Assembly: GCA_004151065.3 (NCBI GenBank)
Contig: NWUY0304005033.1
Coordinates: 1 to 23,271 of the forward strand
Length of the DNA stretch: 23,271 nucleotides
Source of the DNA: Larix sibirica
Lineage: Eukaryota; Streptophyta; Pinopsida; Pinales; Pinaceae
Direction of reading: 5' to 3'
In this document: one piece after another, positions 1 through 10,062 of the stretch
How positions within the stretch are numbered: the first letter of the stretch is position 1
How the letters are laid out: each line of letters starts with the position of its first letter
Notes under the pieces: model-generated
What the model was told of the DNA's origin: nothing
What the model saw: the letters and a program-made list of their open reading frames with translations, nothing else
The model's database searches: none
Program-made: the position numbers and the translations under genes

Positions 1-1190
1 ACATAGAGTGAAACTTTATTGTTACATAAAAACTTTTTATTGCATTGATGAATATGGAAACCCAAGAACAATGAGGGGCATTCCAAAGGCAATCTCTATA
101 GTATGCAACCTCCTCCCGGCAGCTCAGGGATACTGATTAGATCAATCTAATAAAAGCTATCTTGAAAGGAAGGAAAGGCAGGTCGCCGAGAGCTTCAAAT
201 CAAAATTATAGAGGGGGCGATGAAGCAAGTTGCTTAGAATTGTCAAAATATTGATCCATGCTTAAAAAGAGGGGGAGATGAAATTGTAGGGCTGGCGAAA
301 TCACTTAACTCTCTCTATCTCGTACTAAATCATCGGTGGCGTACACGAAAAAACTAAGTTGCCAAAGGTTGCGGAGCTGCTCGACCATAAGGGAGAGGCA
401 AAATCACTATGCGTTTATCTCTCTCTCAGTTCAAAGCATGTCTCTCTCTTGTTTTGGCTCACAAAGCGCGTCTATCTATATCGTGGTGTGGCATAATGGA
501 TAGCCCAGTTTCTAGACCGCTGACTCACTATTGCTCAATTTCATCCCGCCCCGGTTGGGTGGGAATATATAATATAAGTAAATTAATGAGTGAGCGTTAA
601 GTTCAAACCCTTCGGTCTTTAGTTCGTTTCGAACCCTTTCCCGCTGCCCCCAATAAGTGCGGGTAAACCCCCTTGATATCCTCTTTATTCATCAGCTCAG
701 CTGGCTTTTTTGCACCTCGATCTACCAGGGCAAAGGAATGCAATATTACATATAAGAAAAAATTACCGAAAGTCTTTCCACTTCATTATCATCTCTTTGA
801 AGCCATAAATGAAATCAGGTGTTTCGCTATGGGTTTTGTGCCGTAGGGTGTATTATAAATAGTACAATAATCATAACCACCGCACAACAATCAATGGTAC
901 CTAATCGGGAAGATTAGTAACATGACCCTAACACATAACTAAGTATATGAGACTTTGGATAATAACTATATCCTAAAGTATACATGAGGTGGTCTTAGGA
1001 CTTAGGATTAGGATAGCTTAATTTTTTATAGACCTGTTCTGTGTAGAGGCCATACTGGACCAGTTTAAGTAGATTGTCAAGTTCTTTACTACTATAAAGG
1101 AAACTGAAGACTACACTTATGCACAGAGGAGACAATTGGTAACTAGGGCAACAAACTATCAGTTGATTGCAAGTCATTTATACAAGCTTA
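1..1190. other. anonymous spacer
   Basis: I recognise no gene here. The sequence is AT-rich with pyrimidine-rich patches of repeated tctctc near 309-325 and 418-452. The short phrase aaatcact recurs at about 298 and 402, each time followed by a CT-rich run, which suggests a small local duplication. The only frames of 60 or more codons (409-600 plus, 995-1177 minus) show no motif or domain that I know and are best left as chance frames. Confidence 0.5.
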
Positions 1191-1401
1191 GCGCAGAATT
1201 TATGGATGTCATTTATTATGTTCCAACAACCCGCTGTTGAGTTATTTCAAAAAGTTTTTATATGAAAGCTCTTTTTTCTCTTGATGTTCCTGCAGACTTC
1301 CACCACTGAACCACTATCTTGTATGTTCCAGCAACAACATCTGAATATCTTTAGACATTGCCCTCTGTCCTACCCAACCATATTGCATAATGCGGGTCTG
1401 C

Positions 1402-1581
1402 TTAGTGTACAATGAAATTTTGTCCTTCAACAAAATATTCCCTTGAATATAATTTGTCTATGGGCTTTTTACATAGAGGTTCAACATAGCGATCCTCAAT
1501 AGTGTGGACATTATCCCTCAAGTAGGCTTCCATGACTTCATGTGCGGGCTGTATATAAAAGTTGTTTCTTATTTCTTGCAT
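1402..1581 (-). pseudogene. unrecognised 59-codon frame, possible retroelement relic
   Basis: On the minus strand an ATG at 1581-1579 opens a 59-residue frame that stops at 1404-1402. The frame stays open upstream of the ATG to about 1614, so it may be the inside of a longer decayed reading frame. It is acidic and hydrophilic (residues 18-30 read MEAYLRDNVHTIE; residues 36-47 read LCKKPIDKLYSR) and looks more like soluble protein than random AT-rich translation. I do not recognise the family. It lies on the same strand as, and about 1.1 kb downstream of, the gag core at 2649-2832, so it may be a further piece of that element. That link rests only on position and strand. Confidence 0.3.
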
Positions 1582-2648
1582 TGTGGATGGCCAAAGATAT
1601 ATTTGATTGATTGCTCAATGTTCACAAAGGGTGTGTCTAAAGCCTTTAATAGATTATCCCAATAAGTTCTTTTGGGATGCCTATAGTGTTCCCCTCCCTT
1701 GTCAACCCCTTTATTCTTCTAGAATAAAATTGATGTTTCAATTATTTATTTATTTATTCTATATCTTAAGGTACATTGACTAACATTAATATGGAAGGCT
1801 GAGCATGAGAATGGAGGCTAGTTACTAATTATATGATGGAAATGGTTTTTGGTAGATGCCTAAGCTAGTTTTTTTAGTCTGCGAAGGCCCTTTTTTTCCT
1901 CCACTTTGCTCTTATTTATCTTGCTAGGCTTTGTGATATGCGTAACACTCCTCAGTGTTGTATCACTGATACTGTTGGTATTCACAATACTTAATGGGAT
2001 ATAGCCTTAGTAAATTCCATAGGCGTCTAAAATGGTTTTTAAATGGAAAGGCTTGCTTGACCAAAGGGAGGGCAAGGTTGTGTAGGAGTATAAAATGTTT
2101 ATGGAGTAGTAACTAGAGGTGCAATGGAGTAAATGGGTGGAGCATGAGTGGTAAGTGGTGTTCACGGAGGTATCACTTGGTTATTGCACTCTAGTATCCT
2201 AAGGGGTTTTTATTACTGAGGTGGTGATGGTGGTGTAATAGGAAGTTTTTTCACTTACCAGGTAGCATTGACTTGAGGTGCACAGGGAGCATCGACTACA
2301 CCATCTCCAACAACATTTCTATTATGGTTGTAGTTACCGTGTGGTCTAGGATGATCAGTGTAGTGCCTTCCTCGAAAGGAGGGATGTTGTAGTATACTAC
2401 ATGAGGTTATGATCTATGTAAAACATGCCTCCAAACCTAACACCTTCTCCGTTCCATCTTTGGGGGTTAAAGTGTGGTTGTTATAGCATTCTAGCTAAAC
2501 TACATAAGGCTTCTATAAAAATTCGACATATATCATTAGAACAAAATGGCTAAAAACATTGTATAAAGTTTATCTCCCTAGCATATTTTTATAAGGGATA
2601 TAACCTCTGAGAATCATCATCCTGCAAGGATAACATGGAAAGGAACTA

Positions 2649-2832
2649 GTCACATAACTGCTAAAAATACAATGGAATTCTCTTAGAGATGTTGGAACCA
2701 CTTAAAAGCAATGCTTAAATGTGTGTATGGGAATATTTTAGGCATGACATTTGGATAGTCTTTCAAGTCTTGATAGATGTTAGTCAATTTGGCAAGATGT
2801 TATTATACATCTCCCATCTTATCATATTGAGG
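2649..2832 (-). pseudogene. gag: Retrotrans_gag core fragment (Ty3/gypsy type)
   Basis: A nearly continuous minus-strand frame runs from 2832 to about 2662. It reads PQYDKMGDV, two in-frame stops, HLAKLTNIYQDLKDYPNVM, then PKIFPYT, then KWFQHL at about 2686-2703, one stop, and ENSI at 2671-2682. After a frameshift, QLCD follows at 2649-2660. The order is that of the plant Retrotrans_gag domain: a substrate-like P-x-Y/F-D-G-x-G-D start, a central F-P-x-T-L step, the A-x-x-W-F-x-x-L core, a short N-S-I segment, then F-x-x-L-x-x-x-F. In an intact element this protein packages the RNA intermediate. Three stops and at least one shift make it dead. The domain call comes from pattern memory, not from a search. 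Confidence 0.55.
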
Positions 2833-3035
2833 TATGGAATGTGGTAATATAACAACTTGGATCTTTGGATGCAATGGTATCATGAAGTATGGTCTAATCA
2901 TATGTCCAAGTGGAGGCTATGCTACTACAATTGTTGGCTATACTAGTGGAACCACAGGTAGAGGAGGTACAATCCTAGGGTTCTGTAATCAAATTTGTTA
3001 ACATGGTAGCACCTACTATGGAGTTTTCTAGGGGA

Positions 3036-3077
3036 TTGTCCTAGCTTTATAATATTTTGTCCTAGCTTTATAATATT
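3036..3077 (+). repeat. perfect 21-bp tandem duplication
   Basis: Two identical 21-bp units lie head to tail, 3036-3056 and 3057-3077, each beginning ttgtcctagc. They look like one slippage or template-switch event inside the decayed gag region. Perfect identity suggests the duplication is younger than the decay around it. Confidence 0.9.
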
Positions 3078-4249
3078 AGTATGGATTTATATGTAGCATT
3101 GTAGGAATGGTGGGGTTAATCGTAAGATATGTACCCTGATAAGGTGGTATAGTGGGGTTAATAAAATTAGTTGTTGGGTAAGTTATTGGAGTAAGTAGCT
3201 ACTATGTGATGAGGCCTTGTAAGGGCTGCAACTAGATGGTGTGCCTTTATGGGTGCACTAATATAGGTTCAAACTATACATACTGCTATTATAGTAACTC
3301 AATTATAATGGCATTCAATTTTTCAATCACTGTCTAGATGGGTTATGATTGGTCCTGCAAGTTACGTGGTGGAACCCGGTTTTTTCTTTATTGGGAAAGC
3401 TGAGTGAGTGACTACTGGTATGGAGATGGCTAGGAGGACTATGGTATGACATGCTGCTATACTCTAGGTTGTGATTACAAGGAGATGGACAACTGGATAC
3501 AAGTACTAGGTTGTAAGTGCATTCCAACTAATGATGAGTAAGTGGATATCAAATGACCAAGGACAAGTTTTGTGTTAAGAGAATGACCTTACTATATGGT
3601 GCCCATGGATGACTACAATGGGATGCTAGCATGCATAGGTGTCCTAATTTCAAGTGGCAAGCTATTTTGAAATGGAACAATTTTGTTATTAGGAGTGAGC
3701 AAAGGCTGGGTGAAAGGTGACACCATTAGCTCAATTATAAGGATAGTCTAAATGGTTGTAGGAGGTGTAACCATGGCTATGATTGTAAGCTGGGTGAGAG
3801 GAGTAGATCCATGGCTCTAAGAATTATAGGTGGAAGCACTCTGGTCATTGACCGGTAATGAGATCTAGGTAGCAATGCATTCAAACTTAGGGTAACAATA
3901 AAGGAAGTTCAGGATATAGGATGGACCCTACTCTGTAATATGATCTAAAGTAATCTAGATCTCCATCCCACTCATGAGGCATGTCCATGGCTCTATGTGG
4001 GGTTATAACCTTATGACTCAATAGGTAGGGAGGTCAACATAATAATAGTTGATAGCGTGGTCACAAATTTAGCTGGGATTATTAGGATATCTATAGAACT
4101 GAGAAGTGGTGTCATTTGGGTCATTAGATAGAATGGATGCAACATGGTTTAGGTGTTAGTCAATCATTTTGTTAATGATGTCTTAGATAATGGTAGTATG
4201 AAGGCAGGCTAGGGGATGTCACTTAGATATAAAAATAAGAAGTAATAAG

Positions 4250-5600
4250 TTAACAAAGAATAAGGCTAAGGCAAAAAGAGCAAAAAGGTCATGAAGTGTC
4301 AGAAGCAAAAGGACCAAGCCAAGATATAATGGAACAAAACCAAAGATACCCTACAAGTCAAAAATTGAAAGATGAAAAGCGAAAGCAAAATGTAAAGGGT
4401 GACCGACATGATGAGGAGCTAAAAAAGAGGAGGGAAAATTATTAATATAAAATAAAAAGATGGAATATGTGCAAGTAAACTAGCATCAAACTAGTTTCAT
4501 ATCAGGTTCAACATAAGAATGTCTTATACTTGAAAGGCAAATGTGAGGGCATAAGGATGGATCTATGGAATTACAACATGTTGAAGTCCTCCTGGGGGAC
4601 ACCTTAGGTGAGGCAGCACTGGAGATACCAAAAGTCTTATTATGTAGCGCGAGTAGATAGAATGAAAAGAGAAAGGTTCACTATTAAACTCTTATGCATG
4701 GCTAACAAACGTTGTGGGCTGATAAGAACCCACTTCGAATGAGTCGATAAATGAGTCGATAAAAATAGAACTTTTGGGGATTACTGCTGACAAGGGGTGT
4801 AGGTGGAATGAAGGAATAACCTACAAGGGAAAAAGTAATATAGATAGTTAGGCAAAAGAAATGCTACCCAAGCTATGCTAAAATAGCTAGAGTTTGGAGA
4901 AAAAACTAAGTAGATCTAGATGAAGGATGACAACCTGTTAAGGGCAAGACCTAGGTGATGAAGCATAAGGTTGTAATGCTACCAAAGTAATGCTAAGGAA
5001 ATAAAGGGGCAAAAATTATACCTAAAAAGACTTAAGTGGAAGATGGACCCACTAAGGCCAAAACCTAGGTGAGGGAAAGATTACAATGGAGTGCTATTGA
5101 TTAATATGTGTAATAACTGAGATGTCAAGGAGAACTAAGATGACCTCTTTTGGAGAGTCTCAGAGACCTAGGGGTAATGGTGGAATGTAATACCTCTCGC
5201 TATAGGAGGCTACCAAAATGTAGATAATAAGATGAGACCTAAATGGAAGTCAATAAGGATGGTCATGGTGAAGCAAAAACAAGAGATAGTAGCCAATGGG
5301 GTAAAAAAGAAGAGGCAAATTACTCAAGAGACAAGTAGTTAATCAAGTAATTAAGCAATAAAAAAGATGTATAGTACTCCAAGAAAATGAAAAGCAAAAG
5401 GAAATAATAAAGTAGTAAAGTGGAAAATAAAGAGGCAAAGGCAAACAAGCAAGTAAAAAGAATAACAGTGGACCAAGAGGACATAAAAAATTAGAAGGGT
5501 TTATTTCAAGATGCAATAAAAAAAGGATACAAGTAGGATTATGTAAATGTGTAAAGGTAAAAGTCAAAATAGAAGGACTCGCTGAGTAAAGCATCGGATA
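4250..5600. other. A/G-rich stretch, no gene recognised
   Basis: The plus strand is strongly purine-rich, with runs such as caaaaagagcaaaaagg near 4274 and many gtaaa/gcaaa words. The one long frame (5343-5594 minus) is Leu/Phe/Ser/Pro-rich as expected from translating the complement of such DNA, and I do not support it as a gene. The stretch is upstream of the gag relic in its orientation, so it could be the untranslated leader or an LTR of that element. I could not find a convincing primer-binding site or terminal repeat. The character ends fairly sharply near 5590-5600. Confidence 0.4.
4739..4762 (+). repeat. 12-bp tandem duplication
   Basis: The unit atgagtcgataa occurs twice in direct succession (4739-4750 and 4751-4762). 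Confidence 0.9.
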
Positions 5601-5982
5601 TTTCTGTCAGACGTATTTTCAAAATACCAGGGAGGGTTTCGCCCGTTATCGCGGGGGTCATCAACCCAGGTTTTGGATATATTTGCTCATAAGCAAGCAA
5701 TAAGTTGGTAAAATGACTTATGGTTTCCAGAACAGTAGTCTAGCACCCTTCTTAATTTTTATTCATTACTTTACGAAACCTGATGAATTCTTACATTGAG
5801 CGATTTATTCTATATTTAATTGCATTTTTCGGGTTTTTGTCCCGCCCTTATTTCAACCTGGTAGGTTCCCGGTCTACCCGGATGAATGTTAACACATTTA
5901 ATATGGGGTAAGTTCGCTAAGGCAGATCTCTAAATAAGAGGCCTTCCTAGTCATACAAAGGGGATGGCGTGCTCTCCCAGGG

Positions 5983-6028
5983 TCGGGACTACCCGAACAG
6001 TCGTGCGAAAACACCCGACACTCACGAC
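5983..6028. repeat. cluster of two small hairpins
   Basis: TCGGG at 5983-5987 and CCCGA at 5992-5996 form a 5-bp stem with a 4-base loop. Immediately after, GTCGTG at 6000-6005 pairs with CACGAC at 6023-6028 around a 17-base loop. The patch is more GC-rich than its surroundings. Transcript processing or stabilisation is a possible role in organelle DNA, but no gene adjoins it. Confidence 0.5.
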
Positions 6029-6103
6029 GAGGTTTAAGGAGTGCCCACGTGGTACCCGCCCTCAATGGTTAGAGACTTTAAAGCATGGCTACAGGTTGGT
6101 CTC

Positions 6104-6130
6104 GATAGGTTAGTGCGTTTAATCCAAAAT
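6104..6130 (+). repeat. 27-bp direct repeat, copy 1
   Basis: This segment, beginning gataggttagtgcg, recurs at 6278-6304 with a few substitutions in its second half (tttaatccaaaat here against tctaaccccaaat there). The copies are 174 bp apart. The DNA between them carries no recognised gene. Confidence 0.8.
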
Positions 6131-6277
6131 AAGGAAAAGCCAATCTCTACAGAACCTGAGTAGGGGTAATAAAATGAAAACCCGGTTCTTATGGAGTGCT
6201 CAATTAGGAACAACACTCCCCTTCTTGCCTTTCTGAGGTGAATAAAAAAGTAGGTCTTCCGTGGATAAAACCCAGAA

Positions 6278-6304
6278 GATAGGTTAGTGCGTCTAACCCC
6301 AAAT
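6278..6304 (+). repeat. 27-bp direct repeat, copy 2
   Basis: This is the second copy of the element at 6104-6130, identical over the first 14 bases and diverged in the second half. Confidence 0.8.
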
Positions 6305-6444
6305 GTTTATCACCCAGGGGCTAAAGGACTTTGGCCCAGCAAAATGGAGCCTTATATTTGCCATGATTCGCCGGTTACTTTGTATTGTGGTTTTAGCACA
6401 CTCTGGCATTTATGAGTTCCACTATGGTTTGCTTTGCTCTCGGG

Positions 6445-6477
6445 TATATATATAAGTATATATATTATATATATAAA
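6445..6477. repeat. TA-rich microsatellite
   Basis: An interrupted (TA)n run of about 33 bases, broken by single A/G and AT changes. It is a simple-sequence tract with no other visible role. Confidence 0.85.
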
Positions 6478-6805
6478 TGTCCCCATTTCAGTGCTGCAGG
6501 CTTTTATTGAAGGAATATTTAGAATGTCCTTACCCGCCTTCGACCAGTCATTACATAAACTTCGTGAGACTTTGCTTTTCATAGATCCCGTTTGGCTCAT
6601 AATGTCTGGATGATGCTAAATCTTTCCTCGTGCGTGGGCTAAGCGGGATCATTAACCGAAGTGGGCTACGCATCCCATGCATTGTCATGCCCAACGCTAT
6701 CCACTGTTGATTCAAAGGGATTAGCAATGCAAATTTTATAAGGCCACACAGGATTATAATAAGCCCGACCTGCTCCAAGTAAATAAATAAGCTATTAGAG
6801 AGCAC

Positions 6806-7240
6806 TCATTGGGCACTTTCATAAATAAAGGAATAATAAAGTTTATTCCCAACCCTGGAGACCATGAACTTAATATTGATCGGTGACCAATAACACTTTT
6901 GAGTGTGTCTTACAAAAATTTGGCCAAGGCTCGGGTCCTACACATAAAACACATATTACCTAATATCATGTCCAAAGTATACGGGGTTTATCAAAAAGTG
7001 CTTCATTCTAATGTTATTGTAGTGTGGGAAGGCATGGAGTGGGTATGTGGCATTGGCCTCGATGCCCTCTTCATCAAGATTCGCTTTAGTAAAGCTTATG
7101 ATAGGTTCAAGTGGCCCTTCATTCTAATCATGCTCAAGGCCATGGGATATATCATCTCTCACCAAGTGGGTAAGGGCCTAATAAAGGCATTTCCCTCCCC
7201 AAACAAGGTGTTGGGTAGTTGGTTAATGGGCATTGTGTAA
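6806..7240 (+). pseudogene. LINE (L1-type) reverse-transcriptase fragment
   Basis: One plus-strand frame can be followed from about 6812 to the stop at 7238-7240, with a single internal TGA at 6884-6886. It begins with a segment like the plant LINE consensus G-x-I-x-L-I-P-K-x-x-D (here NKGIIKFIPNPGD). It continues with PITLLSVSYKNLAKA, then VVWEGMEW, then the A-motif region KIRFSKAYDRFKWPFI at about 7076-7120. This is RT domains 1-3 of a nuclear non-LTR retrotransposon. The key Asp of the A motif (I-D-F) is Arg here (CGC at 7082-7084), so this copy could not catalyse. Similarity fades after about 7190, and no YxDD motif follows. The fragment is an insertion relic, probably imported from the nucleus. 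Confidence 0.8.
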
Positions 7241-7740
7241 TGACTCTTTGGTTAATGGGTAGTCCATCGTGTCCTGGAGGGTGAGTGGCGAATTTGACAT
7301 TTAGAGGCAACGCATTCTTGTAGCAACATAAAAGAAGTAAATAATTAGGCCTCGAATGAACAGGAATCTTGGCCATATCTTATTGAAACGGGCATTAAAG
7401 TCCTTGATCTTCTCATTTCTCCACACTTTAATATTTATAAAAATCGTTAGGAGCATTTCTTTAAGGGCACCTCACTGAATTTACCGACATAAACCCCCCC
7501 CCCCTGAGCATATGTAACGCCTCCTAAAATTAAAGGACCTTACTTCAATTTAAGGACCTTACTTATTTTACAACTCCAACATCTCCAACTTTTCAAACTT
7601 CTATCACTTCTAAGAAAGACCCTTACTATTTCGACAGCTCTAATTATCTCCAGCAGCTAGCTTCAAGAGTAATGGTCTTACTTATGATTCTATGTTCGAA
7701 CCGGTTTATTAACTTACTAGATCCCGGAGGATGTGTTTCC
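7241..7740. other. spacer, no gene seen
   Basis: No feature beyond the poly-C tract. A direct duplication of the phrase aaggaccttactt occurs at about 7533 and 7552. The minus-strand frame at 7152-7376 overlaps the end of the LINE fragment and has no recognisable motif. Confidence 0.4.
7494..7504 (+). repeat. C11 homopolymer
   Basis: Eleven consecutive C residues, which is unusual in this AT-rich context. Length is prone to sequencing and polishing error. Confidence 0.9.
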
Positions 7741-7763
7741 AAGAATGCTCTCAAAGGGCACCA

Positions 7764-8297
7764 GATTGAGGCTTACTGAGGCGCACCAGATGGAGGAAAG
7801 AGGAAAGCTTAGAGGGTTTATGTTAGCTTACAATGAGGAAAGCTTTAGGCCTTGCAGTCAAGAGCATACTGAGCACACAGAGCATACAGAGCTGAGGTTA
7901 GGAGCTGCCCGCTGCGAGGAGATCAGAAGACTGCCCGCTACGAGGAGATATGCGCTCTCAACCAAGCTAGGAGAGGAAAGAGAATAAAGCTTATGTGTAC
8001 GCTGTCAACCAAACTAGGAGGTATGCGCTTTCAACCAAATGAAACGAAACTAGCCTTTGTGTACGCTTTCAACCCTTCAACCCATTGAGGTTATATTATT
8101 ATGATTAAACCCATCATTTAAGAGAGATTATTGAGGATATATAAAGTTTAGGAGATAACCCTCACCTTCACAATTGATGAGGCAGAGGCAGAACAGGACA
8201 GCTCTTACACTTGGCTCCTCCACTCAAACTGGAGGGAAGCGAGATTGAAGATTGGGAGGGCGCTAAAAAGATTGGGAAGGCAGGATTGAGGCTTACT
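7764..8297 (+). repeat. cluster of short degenerate repeats
   Basis: Several local repeats overlap here. The 14-mer gattgaggcttact is present at 7764-7777 and 8284-8297, in both cases near caccaga and a gaggaaag run. A 26-bp unit starting ctgcccgct repeats at 7905-7930 and from 7931 onward. A third family with core tacgctNtcaacc/tgcgctYtcaacc occurs four times: 7951-7973, 7996-8020, 8023-8040 and 8060-8075. The frame at 7733-7987 is built of these repeats and I do not treat it as a gene. The pattern is typical of serial small duplications. Confidence 0.75.
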
Positions 8298-8299
8298 CA

Positions 8300-9590
8300 C
8301 ACCAGATTTAGAGGAAAGGAGGCTTGGGGTGGACAGAATTTTTGATCCTTTAAACTCAGGTTCGCAGCAGACACCATGTTTCGTTTTACCAGAGTGTTTC
8401 AAAACCCTATAACTTTCACGTTTTCCTTTCTAAACTCCTCCTTTTTGGGGGGGTCGAGGCTAATCCCTAAAAGTATATTTTATCCTTACTTAACTATACC
8501 CTGTCCTTGCCTTCAGGTCATTGCAGAAGAGCCAGTCGACAGGAGGTACTTTTTTAACAAGGGATTGAAATGGCCGATCACATTACCTGTTGTCGTTGCT
8601 GATAGCTCGTAGTCAATAATAGCCCTTCATTAATGGGCTGGGTTACTCGGATACTCAGCTTGCATATTGTTTTACTTTACAACTGGGCTCCCGCTTCTAC
8701 AAAAACGCCTCATTTGCTATTTTTGTATAATACAATATCATCTTTAGGGGATCCGAGGAAACCCCACACCTACCTCATCGGGAGCTTAAAGTGTTTTCTT
8801 TTTAAGAAACTATACACTTTTACAACATTTATCCATATAGCCAAGCATAGCCCACCCGACAGTCAATGCCAGGTGTCGATCCAGACGATCCAATAGTTGA
8901 TCCTCAGGAGGTGCCGATTACCAGTATATTCCCGATAGCAAATACCCGGGAGCCCCTCATTCCCACCGGGAACTGTTTGCCGAGATAACCTCATTCACAG
9001 GAAGTTACCTATGAATCGACGGAATTACAGCCCTCCTCGACCCTTTCAATCGAACCTTGAACCTCGACCTCGGCCTCACTCCACGATGCAGAACACCATT
9101 TATTATTCAACTTGATGCCATGGCAATCATTACTTACAATCACCTGTTTTTAGAAGTTGCTAAGCCAATTTGAAATAATAACATAATTGAAATTAATAAC
9201 ATATATAATGCGCAAGCTTAAAAGCTTACCCATATTACCGGAGGAGAGGCATTGATTGATTGGACTTGATTCTTCAGCCCCTTTAGCCTAATTTACTTTT
9301 TACTTTGACACGCTTGAGCATCACTCAGGAACTGGGGGTGATCATTGGGTAGCCCCCCGTACCAGAGGTGTGGGAGTTTACATAAGTGAACTTCGGATAA
9401 GGAGATGTTAGTAACGCATTCTCCCACCCCTTAGAGAAATGGACGGGAAGCAACTAATGCTGATCGAGCCAATGCTACCTTTACTATTTGTGTAAATGAC
9501 AAGAGTCCATGCACTCAATCCAGTACTTTATGCAGCCGATCCAGGTGGTGGTTACTCAATTAATGGTTTTAATTCACTTGATGCCGGGAC
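8300..9590. other. spacer with unsupported frames
   Basis: Frames at 8376-8612 and 8633-8896 (plus) and 8205-8402 (minus) show no domain, repeat or family signature that I know. From about 8870 onward the sequence shares vocabulary with the repeat-rich stretch further on: ggtgccgatt, ccaggtgt and gatccag recur. This suggests that the 8.9-10.3 kb interval grew by related duplications. No RNA gene is seen. Confidence 0.35.
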
Positions 9591-9595
9591 TCTAC

Positions 9596-9619
9596 ACAAG
9601 AGGCAATACAAGAGGCAAT
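9596..9619 (+). repeat. 12-bp tandem duplication
   Basis: The unit acaagaggcaat occurs twice in succession (9596-9607 and 9608-9619). It accounts for part of the overlapping frames at 9496-9733, which I otherwise leave out as non-genic. Confidence 0.9.
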
Positions 9620-9772
9620 CGGGGGTGCCGATTCACAGTTGGTTACCAATACCCAAAAATCAACTCATCATGGTGGTGCCGAGAGGAGATCCACAATAAT
9701 AAGGTATCGATAATTACCTATACCGTTGGATAATTGTGACTTATCATCAACTCCGCTAATTCACCAGGGGGT

Positions 9773-10062
9773 GGGCTTATTGAAGGCTCTAATCCACGAG
9801 GCTACCCCGTGAAATCTGATGGATCTAATCTGATGCCTCTAATACAATGCCGCCTCTAATCCGATAATCGAATCGGATGGCCTAAGTGACGAATAATTAT
9901 TGACTACATATTTTGCAATGGGCTTATTGAATGCCTCTAATCCGATGGCTATAATCCGATGGCTATAATCCGATGGCTATAATCCGATGATTGTGGTGGT
10001 GTGGCGGTGGTGTGGCAGTGGCTCTGATCCGCTAGAATTCGCTCACTCTAATCCACGAGGCT
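9773..10062 (+). repeat. nested direct repeats of a 'ctaatccgat' family
   Basis: The phrase gggcttattgaa followed by ctctaatcc occurs at 9773 and 9920. The 17-mer ctctaatccacgaggct occurs at 9787-9803 and again at 10046-10062. Many single ctaatcc(g/a)a words fill the gap. The pattern is one of successive copying of a small set of phrases with drift, centred on the perfect array at 9941-9982. Confidence 0.8.
9941..9990 (+). repeat. 14-bp tandem array, three perfect units plus a partial
   Basis: The unit tccgatggctataa lies at 9941-9954, 9955-9968 and 9969-9982, followed by a partial tccgatga. It passes directly into a GTGG-rich segment at 9993-10021 that itself repeats a gtggtgtggc phrase. 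Confidence 0.95.

Larger units (their letters stand above)
1200..4250 (-). mobile_element. probable decayed Ty3/gypsy gag region
   Basis: Read on the minus strand, this C/T-rich stretch repeatedly yields short coding-like runs interrupted by stops and shifts. The recognisable part is the gag core at 2649-2832, annotated separately. Upstream of it, at about 3105-3190, one frame reads as Pro/Tyr/Asn/Thr-rich protein including the phrase NPTIPPYQGTYL. This is the kind of low-complexity N-terminal region seen before the gag core in some plant gypsy elements. A minus-strand frame at 3327-3527 is also Ser/His/Pro-rich. I see no protease, reverse transcriptase, integrase or clear LTR pair. The outer limits are guesses based on where the composition changes. 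The gag assignment is supported; the full extent is inference. Confidence 0.4.

Noticed and set aside
409-600. 63-codon plus-strand frame
   Set aside because: No motif, and it is built partly on a simple ctctctct run; most likely a chance frame.
600-660. gttcaaaccc and gtttcgaaccc as T-arms of a tRNA on either strand
   Set aside because: The spacing and the remaining arms do not fit a cloverleaf.
4590-4640. tggtatctccagtgc (minus strand) as a retrotransposon primer-binding site
   Set aside because: Only the first eight bases fit the usual Met-tRNA primer-binding site, and no LTR boundary is adjacent.
5343-5594. 83-codon Leu/Phe-rich frame on the minus strand that could pass for a membrane protein
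   Set aside because: It is the translation of the complement of an A/G-rich stretch; such DNA gives Leu/Phe/Ser/Pro-rich frames by composition alone.
7733-7987. 84-codon charged frame
   Set aside because: It is made of short DNA repeats (gagcatac, ctgcccgct, ggaaagctt); the protein pattern follows the DNA duplication.
9496-9733. Two overlapping plus-strand frames
   Set aside because: They lie in repeat-rich spacer, contain a 12-bp tandem duplication and have no known domain.
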